Positions 56,680 through 64,000 of a DNA stretch of 64,000 bases are shown one piece after another. Where the stretch lies: positions 1-64,000 of the forward strand of contig JAGHZY010000010.1 of the NCBI GenBank assembly GCA_017745175.1, in the 5' to 3' direction. The stretch is from Sphingopyxis sp. GTDB taxonomy: Bacteria; Pseudomonadota; Alphaproteobacteria; Sphingomonadales; Sphingomonadaceae. Below the pieces are notes generated by a model that worked only from the letters and a program-made list of their open reading frames with translations, made no database searches and was not told where the DNA came from. Within the stretch, counting starts at the first letter, position 1; the number at the start of each line of letters is the position of its first letter. A program made the translations under genes and the position numbers.

Positions 56680-56772
56680 AAAAGCCTCCATCCGGTGCCG
56701 TCAGAAAAGTGACGACGCGGTTCACGAAAGCTTTAACGGATGGTGGATGCGGGCATTAAGGCGACCGGTCGC

Positions 56773-56823
56773 AAAAAAACAAAAGAAAGGCCCGGCGCCG
56801 TCGGAAAGCCGACAGCCCGGGCC
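56773..56823 (-). terminator. Rho-independent terminator of flgA
   Basis: Minus strand GGCCCGG..GTCGG-cttt-CCGAC..CCGGGCC followed by TTTCTTTTGTTTTTTT. Confidence 0.8.
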
Positions 56824-56848
56824 CGGTGGGAGGGTCGTGAAGTGAAAA

Positions 56849-57379
56849 TCAGTCTTGCAGGATCGCGCGGCCCGGGCCGGTCACGGTAGCGCTGAGCGTC
56901 GATCGGGCGTCGCTGCCCTTGAGCGCGATCGTCTCGCCGACGCGGCCGTCCTGCGTCGCGACCGCGGCATAGCTGATCGCATAGCTGTCGGTCTCGATCG
57001 TCACGCGGACATTGTCGCCGCGGCGGATAACGGGGGCGCTTGCCGCGGGGCGGGTGAAGCCCGGGGCGGCGGGCGCCGCGACGGCCGGGCCGGTCATCGG
57101 AACCCGCAGGCGCCAGCCGAGCGCGGCGCAGCGCACGGCGAGCGTCTGGGCGTCGATTGCAGTCACCGAGGCCTGTTCGGGGCAGCGCGCGAGCCTGATG
57201 CGGCGATCGATCGGGGTGGCGGTGCGGCCGAGCGCGCTTGCGACCGTCGCGGTCAGCATGTCGATCGTCTGCCAGTCCTCGGTCGCCTGCTGGGCGGGCG
57301 CCGCGACCGGTGCGGCGATCGCGCATGCGGCGAGGCCTGCGAGAGTTTTGCGGGACAAGGTCGGTCTCCTTCGGTCCAT
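56849..57379 (-). CDS. flgA: Flagellar P-ring assembly chaperone FlgA
   Basis: Signal peptide; RRIRLARCPEQ; VIRRGDNVRVTIETDSYAISYAAVATQDGRVGETIALKG. Confidence 0.85.
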   Translation of the reverse strand: MDRRRPTLSRKTLAGLAACAIAAPVAAPAQQATEDWQTIDMLTATVASALGRTATPIDRRIRLARCPEQASVTAIDAQTLAVRCAALGWRLRVPMTGPAVAAPAAPGFTRPAASAPVIRRGDNVRVTIETDSYAISYAAVATQDGRVGETIALKGSDARSTLSATVTGPGRAILQD

Positions 57380-57398
57380 TCGGGTCGTCCGGTAGTTT

Positions 57399-57413
57399 GC
57401 AGGAAGCGTGCCA
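57399..57413 (-). promoter_or_regulatory. Sigma-54-like promoter for flgA
   Basis: Minus strand TGGCACG-CTTC-CTGC (one mismatch in the -12 element), 20 nt before flgA ATG. Confidence 0.6.
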
Positions 57414-57523
57414 GTCGCGCTTTGGTGCGCCCTTTGCGGCGCGTCGTCAGATTTTTGACTCGACTGTCGGGTGCTCGCGCCATTCTTGCATGAAATATAT
57501 GAAAATATAGGGAAAAATACTTT

Positions 57524-57538
57524 TGGCACGGGCATTGC
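57524..57538 (+). promoter_or_regulatory. Sigma-54 promoter for the flgBCDEFGHIJK operon
   Basis: TGGCACG-GGCA-TTGC exact -24/-12 consensus. Confidence 0.9.
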
Positions 57539-57577
57539 ATAATGCCTTGGTGCTTTTCCGCGCGTCCGTGCCACCTG

Positions 57578-57627
57578 GCCGGATGGCGGCAAGCGAAGGC
57601 CCGCCGCCGGATGGCGGCAATCGAAGG
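57578..57627 (+). repeat. Direct repeat in flgB 5' leader
   Basis: gccggatggcggcaagcgaagg (57578-57599) and gccggatggcggcaatcgaagg (57606-57627), 21/22 identical, 28-nt period. Confidence 0.9.
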
Positions 57628-57633
57628 AACGTG

Positions 57634-57975
57634 ATGATGGCATCCGAGAAACTCTTTGGCCTGCATGCGACCGCGCTCCAGCTGCGCAGCCAGCGCATGA
57701 TGATGCTCGCGTCGAACATCGCGAACGCCGCGACGCCGAATTACAAGGCGCGCGACCTCGATTTCGCCAAGGCGCTCGACCTCGCACAGCAGGGCGGCTC
57801 GACCGACGGCGCGATTTCGTACCGTGTCCCGGTGCAGGCGTCGCTCGACGGCAACACCGTCGAGATGGCGACCGAGCAGACCGCCTATGCCGAAAACGCG
57901 CTCGCCTATCGCTCGAGCCTCTCGTTTCTCACCGGGCGCATCAACACGCTGACCCGCGCGATCAAGGGCGAATGA
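57634..57975 (+). CDS. flgB: Flagellar basal body rod protein FlgB
   Basis: ASNIANAATPNYKARDLDFAKAL. Confidence 0.93.
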   Translation: MMASEKLFGLHATALQLRSQRMMMLASNIANAATPNYKARDLDFAKALDLAQQGGSTDGAISYRVPVQASLDGNTVEMATEQTAYAENALAYRSSLSFLTGRINTLTRAIKGE

Positions 57976-58382
57976 CGATGAACGGCAATTTCTCCGTCTT
58001 CGACATCAGCGGCCGCGCGATGTCGGCGCAGCTCGTCCGGCTCAACACCACCGCGTCGAACCTCGCCAATGCGGGCACGGTCGCGGGCAGCGAGGCGGGG
58101 GCGTTTCGTTCGCTCAAGCCCGTCTTTCGCACCGTGATGGACGCGTCCGGCCGCGCGACGGTCCAGATCGACCAGGTCACAACCTCGAAAATGGCGCCCT
58201 CGAAGCGCCACGATCCGTCGAATCCATTGGCCGATGCCGACGGCAATGTCTGGGAAGCCGCGGTCGATAGCGCCGCCGAGCTGGTCGAGATGGTCGAGAC
58301 CGCGCGCCAGTATCAGAACAACGTCCAGGTCCTCGAAACCGCGAAGGGCCTGATCAACGAAACTCTCAGGATGGGACAGTAA
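57972..58382 (+). CDS. flgC: Flagellar basal body rod protein FlgC
   Basis: FDISGRAMSAQLVRLNTTASNLANAGTVAGSE; VEMVETARQYQNNVQVLETAKGLINETLRMGQ. Confidence 0.95.
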   Translation: MTMNGNFSVFDISGRAMSAQLVRLNTTASNLANAGTVAGSEAGAFRSLKPVFRTVMDASGRATVQIDQVTTSKMAPSKRHDPSNPLADADGNVWEAAVDSAAELVEMVETARQYQNNVQVLETAKGLINETLRMGQ

Positions 58383-58383
58383 G

Positions 58384-58674
58384 ATGAGCGTCAACAGCAT
58401 CACCAGCAACAACCCCCCCGTGTTCCAGCCCAAGGGCGGCAAGCAGATGGATCAGAACGACTTCATGCGCCTGATGACCGCGCAGCTGTCGCAGCAGGAT
58501 CCGTTCAACCCGGTCGATAACCAGCAGATGGTGGCGCAGATGGCGCAATTCTCGAGCCTCGCCGGGATCAGCGAGACGAACACCGTGCTCGCGAAGATTT
58601 CGGAGCAGCTCACGGCGCAGACCCAGCTGCTCAAGGACATCAAGGCCGCCACGCCGACGCCGCCCACCACTTAA
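58384..58674 (+). CDS. flgD: Flagellar hook assembly protein FlgD, short form
   Basis: MDQNDFMRLMTAQLSQQDPFNPVDNQQMVAQMAQFSSLAGI; only 96 aa. Confidence 0.9.
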   Translation: MSVNSITSNNPPVFQPKGGKQMDQNDFMRLMTAQLSQQDPFNPVDNQQMVAQMAQFSSLAGISETNTVLAKISEQLTAQTQLLKDIKAATPTPPTT

Positions 58675-58703
58675 GCTCCCCATCATTCAGGAAGGATAAG
58701 TCC

Positions 58704-59531
58704 ATGTCATTCTATACTTCGCTCTCGGGCCTCAAGGGCGCGCAGACCGACATGTCGGTCATCTCGAACAATATCGCGAACGCCGGCGCGATCGGCTTCA
58801 AGCGCAGCAAGGCGCAGTTCGGCGATATCTTTGCTTCGTCGCCGACGCAGTCGACCAAGATGATCGCGGGCCAGGGCACGCGCCTCAACGGCATCACCCA
58901 GCAGTTCACGCAGGGGTCGTACGAAGCGAGCGAAAAGACGCTCGACCTCGCGATCGTCGGCGAAGGCATGTTCATCGTGAAGGGCGAACCGCCGCGTGAA
59001 GCCATCTCCTACACGCGCAACGGCTCGTTCGAACCGACTCCTGACCGCTATGTCATCGATTCGACGGGTGCGAAGCTGCAGCTGCTGCCGATCGACGCGA
59101 ACGGCAATGTCACCAACAACACGCTCGCCGGCGCCTTCGACCTCCGCCTGCCCACGGGTGCGCCGAGCGACCCGACCTCGGGGCTGGTCAACGTCACGAT
59201 CGGCCTCGACGGCCTCGTCACCGCAACCTTTGCCAACGGCGAAGACCAGCAGCTCGGCAAGGTCGCGATGGCGACCTTCCCGACGATGTCGGGCCTGCGC
59301 CCGACCGGCGATGCCCACTGGCAGTCGACGGGCGAAAGCGGTCCGCCGACGATCGACGCCGCGACCAACGGCCCGATGGGCGCGGTCCGCTCGGGCGCGC
59401 TCGAGCGCTCGAACGTCGATATCACCGAGGAACTGGTGATGCTGATGTCGGCGCAGCGCAATTTCCAGGCGAATGCCAAGGCGATCGAGGGCGCGTCGCA
59501 GCTGACCCAGACGATTATCGGCATGCGCTGA
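58704..59531 (+). CDS. flgE: Flagellar hook protein FlgE
   Basis: SFYTSLSGLKGAQTDMSVISNNIANAGAIGFKRSKAQFGDIF; C-terminal SNVDITEELVMLMSAQRNFQANAKAI. Confidence 0.92.
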   Translation: MSFYTSLSGLKGAQTDMSVISNNIANAGAIGFKRSKAQFGDIFASSPTQSTKMIAGQGTRLNGITQQFTQGSYEASEKTLDLAIVGEGMFIVKGEPPREAISYTRNGSFEPTPDRYVIDSTGAKLQLLPIDANGNVTNNTLAGAFDLRLPTGAPSDPTSGLVNVTIGLDGLVTATFANGEDQQLGKVAMATFPTMSGLRPTGDAHWQSTGESGPPTIDAATNGPMGAVRSGALERSNVDITEELVMLMSAQRNFQANAKAIEGASQLTQTIIGMR

Positions 59532-59566
59532 CGCACCGCTGATCGCCGCTTGCCGGGAGCTACCGC

Positions 59567-60310
59567 ATGGACCGCCTCATATATACCAGCCTTACCGCGA
59601 TGCGGGGCAGCATGTCCCGGCAGACGGCGATCGCCAACAATCTGGCGAACGCCCAGACGCCGGGTTTCCGGGCCGACATGGCGAATGCGCAGGCGCTGTG
59701 GCTCGATGGAAGCGGGCTCGATGCGCGCGCCATGGCATCCGAAGAGGTGCTCGGCGCCGACATGCGCGCCGGCACCGTCACCCAGACGGGCCGCGACCTC
59801 GACATCGCGATGCAGGGCGATGCACTGCTTGTCGTGCAGGCGAAGGATGGCGAAGAGGCGTACACCCGCCGCGGCGACCTGCAGGTTTCGCCGAGCGGGC
59901 TGCTCACTACCGGTGACGGCAATCCCGTTCAGGGCGGTCAGGGGCCGGTGACGATCCCGCCCGCCGACGCGATCACGATCGACCAGGAAGGCCGTGTGTG
60001 GATCGTGCCGCAAGGCGGCGATCCCGAAAATCCGCAGGAGGTCGACCGGCTTCGCCTCGCGACGCCGGCGGGATCGGACATCGCCAAGGGTCTCGACGGA
60101 CTGTTCCGCGTGAAGGGCGGTGGTATCCTGCCCGATGACCCCGAAGCCCGGCTGCTCACCCGCTCGATCGAAGGGTCGAACGTCACCGCAACCGCCGCGC
60201 TCGTCGAGATGATCGAGGCGAGCCGCAGCTGGGACACCCAATTGAAGATGATCGGCGACGTGCGCGACATGGACAGCGCGACCGCCAATCTGATGCAGCT
60301 TCCGCGTTAA
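59567..60310 (+). CDS. flgF: Flagellar basal body rod protein FlgF
   Basis: MDRLIYTSLTAMRGSMSRQTAIANNLANAQTPGFRADM. Confidence 0.94.
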   Translation: MDRLIYTSLTAMRGSMSRQTAIANNLANAQTPGFRADMANAQALWLDGSGLDARAMASEEVLGADMRAGTVTQTGRDLDIAMQGDALLVVQAKDGEEAYTRRGDLQVSPSGLLTTGDGNPVQGGQGPVTIPPADAITIDQEGRVWIVPQGGDPENPQEVDRLRLATPAGSDIAKGLDGLFRVKGGGILPDDPEARLLTRSIEGSNVTATAALVEMIEASRSWDTQLKMIGDVRDMDSATANLMQLPR

Positions 60311-60322
60311 GGAGATTATGAA

Positions 60323-61108
60323 ATGAGTATCGGTGCCTTGCACGTCGCGCGGACCGGTCTGGATGCCCAAGGCTTCCGGATGCAGGTGATCGCGAACAAC
60401 CTCGCCAACGTCAACACGACGGGCTTCAAGCGCGACCGCGCGAGCTTCGAGACGCTGAGCTATCAGATGATGACGCAGGCGGGCGCGCCGTCGACGGCCG
60501 AAAACCGCTACGCGACCGGGCTCAACCTCGGTACCGGCGTCGCGCTCAATGGCACAGCGCGCATGGACACGCAGGGCACGTTCCAGACGACGGGCAACGG
60601 GCTCGACGTTGCGATCGACGGCGCCGGCTATTTCCAGGTCGAGATGCCCGACGGGCGCACCGGCTATACCCGCGCGGGCAATTTCGGCCGCGCCCCCGAC
60701 GGCACGATCGTGACCTCGGACGGCAAGCCGCTGACCCCCGCGATCCAGATTCCCGAGGATGCGAGCAATGTGACGATCGGCCTCGACGGCACCGTGTCGG
60801 CAACCGGTGCCGACGGTACGGCGCTCGAACTCGGACGGATCGAGATCGCGCGCTTCGCCAATCCGGCGGGGCTGCAGGCGATCGGCGGCAACATGCTCGT
60901 CGAGACGCAGGCCTCGGGCGCTCCGCTCGTCGGCGGCGCGGGCGAGGAAGGCCGTGGCAGCCTGCGCGGCGGGATGCTCGAGGGATCGAACGTCAATGTT
61001 GTCGAGGAACTCGTCGACATGATCGAGACGCAGCGCGCCTATGAGGTCAATTCGAAGATGATCTCGGCAACCGACGAGATGATGAAAAATGCGTCGCAGA
61101 CTCTCTAA
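60323..61108 (+). CDS. flgG: Flagellar basal body rod protein FlgG
   Basis: ALHVARTGLDAQGFRMQVIANNLANVNTTGFKRDRASFETLSYQ; SNVNVVEELVDMIETQRAYEVNSKMI. Confidence 0.96.
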   Translation: MSIGALHVARTGLDAQGFRMQVIANNLANVNTTGFKRDRASFETLSYQMMTQAGAPSTAENRYATGLNLGTGVALNGTARMDTQGTFQTTGNGLDVAIDGAGYFQVEMPDGRTGYTRAGNFGRAPDGTIVTSDGKPLTPAIQIPEDASNVTIGLDGTVSATGADGTALELGRIEIARFANPAGLQAIGGNMLVETQASGAPLVGGAGEEGRGSLRGGMLEGSNVNVVEELVDMIETQRAYEVNSKMISATDEMMKNASQTL

Positions 61109-61748
61109 CGCGGCCCTGCTTGCCCTCGCGCTGGCGCCCGTTTCGGCGCTCGCGAAGGACAAGCAGCCGCCCGACGCCTTTGCGGCGACGGCGCCGGTCG
61201 GTCCGGCGCCGCTGCCGGGCAATGGCTCGATCTTCCAGGGCAGCTATGTGGCGCTCACTTCGGGCGGTCGCGCAGGCGCCGTCGGCGATATCGTCACGAT
61301 CCAGCTCGTCGAGCGCACCGCGGCGACAAAGAGCAACGCCGCGGGCACGCAGCGCGACGGCAATATCGGCCTGACGCCGCCGACCACCGGCCCGCTGTCG
61401 CTGTTCAACCCGAGCGACGTCGCGATGGGTGGCGGCCAGCAGTTCAAGGGCAAGGGCGACGCGTCGCAGTCGAATGCCTTGTCGGGCGAAGTCAGCGTGA
61501 CGATCGCTGCGGTCTATCCCAACGGCACGATGCTGGTGCGCGGCGAAAAGCTGCTCACGCTCAATCGCGGCGACGAACGCGTCCAGATTTCGGGGATCAT
61601 CCGCGCGATCGACATCAGCCCCGACAACCGCGTCCTGTCGACCCGCGTTGCCGACGCGAACATCCGTTACGTCGGCAAGGGCGAGATCGCCCGCGCCAGC
61701 AAGCAAGGCTGGCTGCAACGTTTCTTCTCGATCATCAGCCCTTTCTGA
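61089..61748 (+). CDS. flgH: Flagellar L-ring protein FlgH
   Basis: GSIFQGSYVALTSGGRAGAVGDIVTIQLVERTAATKSNAAGTQRDG; IRPDN-like ISPDNRVLSTRVADANIRYVGKG. Confidence 0.93.
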   Translation: MRRRLSNAALLALALAPVSALAKDKQPPDAFAATAPVGPAPLPGNGSIFQGSYVALTSGGRAGAVGDIVTIQLVERTAATKSNAAGTQRDGNIGLTPPTTGPLSLFNPSDVAMGGGQQFKGKGDASQSNALSGEVSVTIAAVYPNGTMLVRGEKLLTLNRGDERVQISGIIRAIDISPDNRVLSTRVADANIRYVGKGEIARASKQGWLQRFFSIISPF

Positions 61749-61760
61749 AGAGGAATTAAA

Positions 61761-62870
61761 GTGACCCAGCGTCCGTCCCTGTTCACCCTTTTTGCGCTCC
61801 TGCTCGCCAGTTTCGCCTTCGCGGCGCCGGCGCAGGCCGAGCGCATCAAGGACATGGGCCAGTTCCAGGGCCTGCGCGCCAACCAGCTCACCGGCTACGG
61901 CATCGTCGTCGGTCTCGCGGGCACCGGCGACGACAGCCTCGATTATTCGACGCTGGGCATGAAGGGCGCGGTCTCGCGTTTCGGCCTGACCTTGCCGCCG
62001 GGAGTCAACCCGGCGCTGAAGAACGCCGCGGCGGTGATGATCACCGCCGAACTGCCGCCCTTCGCCAAGCCCGGCCAGCGTCTCGATGTCACCGTGTCGG
62101 CGATCGGCAAGTCGAAAAGCCTGCGCGGCGGCACGCTCGTGCTCGCGCCGCTTTATGGCGCCGACGGGCAGATCTATGCGATGGTGCAGGGCAATCTGGT
62201 CATCGGCGGCCTCGGCGTCGATGCCGCCGACGGATCGAAGCTGACGGTGAATGTGCCGTCGAGCGGCCGCATCGCCGGCGGCGCGACGGTCGAGCGCGCA
62301 GTCGACACCGGCTTTGCCACGACCAGCTATCTCACCTTCAACCTCCACCAGTTCGATGCCACCAATGCCAAGCGCGTCACCGATGCGATCAACGCGGCGC
62401 TGCCCGGCAGTGCGTCGATGATCGACGGCGCGAGCATCGCCATTCGCACAGCGGGCAGCGGCGACGAACGCATGCGGCTGATCTCGCAGATCGAAAATCT
62501 GGGCGTCCAGCGCGCCGAGCCTCCGGCCAAGGTCATCGTCAATGCCCGTACCGGCACCGTCGTGATCAACGGCGCGGTCCGCGTCGGCACCGCCGCGGTG
62601 ACGCAGGGCAAGCTCACTGTCTCGATCAAGGAATCGCCGATGGTCGTGCAGCCGGCGCCGTTCAGCCGGGGCCAGACCGCGGTCGAGCCGTCGAGCGAGA
62701 TCAGCGTCGAGCAGGACTATCGTCCGGTGATGCTGGTGAAGCCCACCGCCTCGCTTTCCGAACTCGTCGATGCGATCAATCGCATGGGCGTTCCCCCCGG
62801 CGACCTTGTCGCCATCCTCGAGGCGCTGAGCCAGGCCGGCGCGCTCACTGCGGAACTGGTGATCATATGA
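61761..62870 (+). CDS. flgI: Flagellar P-ring protein FlgI
   Basis: RIKDMGQFQGLRANQLTGYGIVVGLAGTGDD; VIVNARTGTVVINGAVRV. Confidence 0.97.
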   Translation: MTQRPSLFTLFALLLASFAFAAPAQAERIKDMGQFQGLRANQLTGYGIVVGLAGTGDDSLDYSTLGMKGAVSRFGLTLPPGVNPALKNAAAVMITAELPPFAKPGQRLDVTVSAIGKSKSLRGGTLVLAPLYGADGQIYAMVQGNLVIGGLGVDAADGSKLTVNVPSSGRIAGGATVERAVDTGFATTSYLTFNLHQFDATNAKRVTDAINAALPGSASMIDGASIAIRTAGSGDERMRLISQIENLGVQRAEPPAKVIVNARTGTVVINGAVRVGTAAVTQGKLTVSIKESPMVVQPAPFSRGQTAVEPSSEISVEQDYRPVMLVKPTASLSELVDAINRMGVPPGDLVAILEALSQAGALTAELVII

Positions 62871-63184
62871 CGACGCCCATCTCTTCGGTCGGTGCGACGC
62901 CGACCCCCGCGGCCGCGGGTGGCGGCGACGGCGGCCTCCGCAAGGCGGCCGAGGCTTTCGAGGCCGTGATCCTGCGCCAGCTGATGGCGTCGATGCGACA
63001 GGCCAAGCTTGGCGACGACATCTTCGGATCGAGCGCGACCGACAATTTCCGCGAAATGGCCGACGCGCGCACCGCCGATTCGATCGCCGCGATGCGCCAG
63101 TTCGGCATCGCCGACATGGTCGAACGGCAGTTCCGCGGCCAGCTCGGCGGCCTTGCGAGCGGCCTCAAGGGAGGCGTGCAATGA
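62867..63184 (+). CDS. flgJ: Rod-binding protein (FlgJ N-terminal domain)
   Basis: LRKAAEAFEAVILRQLMASMRQAKLGDDIFGSSATDNFREMADARTADSIA. Confidence 0.9.
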   Translation: MTTPISSVGATPTPAAAGGGDGGLRKAAEAFEAVILRQLMASMRQAKLGDDIFGSSATDNFREMADARTADSIAAMRQFGIADMVERQFRGQLGGLASGLKGGVQ

Positions 63185-64000
63185 GCGATCTGCTCGGCAT
63201 CGGCTACAGCGGGCTGAAGGCCTATTCGCGCGCGCTGGCGACGGTGGGCGACAATATCGCCAACGCCCAGACGCCCGGTTATGCGCGGCGCCGGCTCGAG
63301 ATGATGGAGGCCGTCGGCGGCGGCAATTCGATCTTCTATCGCGGCAACACCAACCCCGGCGGCGTCGACATCCGCGGGCTCGATCGCTCGGTCGACCAGT
63401 GGCTGATCGAGGATTCGAGGATCACCTCGGGCGATGCCGAACGCTCGGCGACGAAGCTTTCGTGGCTCGACAAGGTCGAAGGCGCATTGAGCGACGAGAC
63501 CAACGGCATCAAGACCGCGCTCACCAAACTCTACACCACCGCCGATCAGCTGACGTCCGATCCGTCGAACCGGACGCTGCGCAGCCAGTTCCTCCAGTCG
63601 GTCGACGATATCGCGTCGGGCTTTCGCACCGCGGCGAACCAGCTCGACAAGATGGGCGAGGGGATCGAGGGGGCCGCGGCGAGCGCGGTCGACCAGTTCA
63701 ACGCCGATCTCGATGCGCTCGAACAGATCAACATCGGCTTGCGCAAGGCGCGGCCGGGCTCGACCAACGAGGCGAGCCTGCTCGACGAACGCGACCGCCT
63801 GCTCGACAAATTGTCGTCACAGGCGGGCGTCAGCCCGACGTTCGACAACAATGGCGCGGTGACGCTGCGCGCGACCGGATCGGGCGACCTGCTCGTCGGC
63901 GGCGGCGTGGTGAATCCGATTTCGGTCACCGCCGCACCCGACGGACGCCTGTCGTACAGCGTCGGCGGTTCGCCACTCGCGATTTCGACCGGATCGCTCG
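63181..64000 (+). CDS. flgK: Flagellar hook-associated protein FlgK, partial (runs off right edge)
   Basis: MSDLLGIGYSGLKAYSRALATVGDNIANAQTPGYARRRLEM; ATG overlaps flgJ stop. Confidence 0.93.
   Translation, partial: MSDLLGIGYSGLKAYSRALATVGDNIANAQTPGYARRRLEMMEAVGGGNSIFYRGNTNPGGVDIRGLDRSVDQWLIEDSRITSGDAERSATKLSWLDKVEGALSDETNGIKTALTKLYTTADQLTSDPSNRTLRSQFLQSVDDIASGFRTAANQLDKMGEGIEGAAASAVDQFNADLDALEQINIGLRKARPGSTNEASLLDERDRLLDKLSSQAGVSPTFDNNGAVTLRATGSGDLLVGGGVVNPISVTAAPDGRLSYSVGGSPLAISTGSL

Noticed and set aside
56683-56745. Sigma-28 promoter for flgM (TTAAAG on the minus strand)
   Set aside because: The -35-like TAAAG is present but no convincing GCCGATAA-type -10 follows at the right distance.
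1-64000. CRISPR arrays, insertion sequences, prophage, toxin-antitoxin or defence islands
   Set aside because: No regularly spaced repeats, transposase/integrase motifs, Cas, restriction or TA proteins recognised in any supplied ORF.

Overview
This is a 64 kb, GC-rich chromosomal window with alphaproteobacterial (sphingomonad/Sphingopyxis-like) gene content. It is gene-dense and mostly core. Core genes include partial prs, nadE, gltX, rpmG, a divK-like regulator, panC, a mipZ-like ATPase, pgm, lptB-rpoN, rpmJ, ribD/ribE and ribB/ribH, ssb, feoAB, a PBP1A and msrB. There is a type III polyketide synthase/methyltransferase/flavoprotein operon at 39.5-42.4 kb and an IclR-flanked acyl-CoA catabolic cluster at 43.1-50.1 kb. 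From 52.3 kb to the right edge lies a flagellar block: fliA, flhA, an SLT transglycosylase, an flgN-like gene, flgM and flgA on the minus strand, and flgBCDEFGHIJK on the plus strand. No rRNA, tRNA, CRISPR array, transposase or prophage was found. The main non-coding or unusual signals are: a predicted ~60-nt minus-strand sRNA with a UUCG terminator and exposed CCUCUCCC (23.08-23.14 kb); a 55-nt near-perfect hairpin between mipZ and pgm; a palindrome overlapping the promoter of a TonB-like gene; an HTH-RibB fusion with an inverted repeat around its -35; three sigma-54 promoters driving flagellar units; two disrupted genes (an in-frame TGA in a DMT transporter and a +1 frameshift in a small ORF); and an uncharacterised cluster with a putative membrane-tethered LuxR-type regulator (50.4-52.3 kb). 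All product names come from reading the translated sequence; no searches were run.
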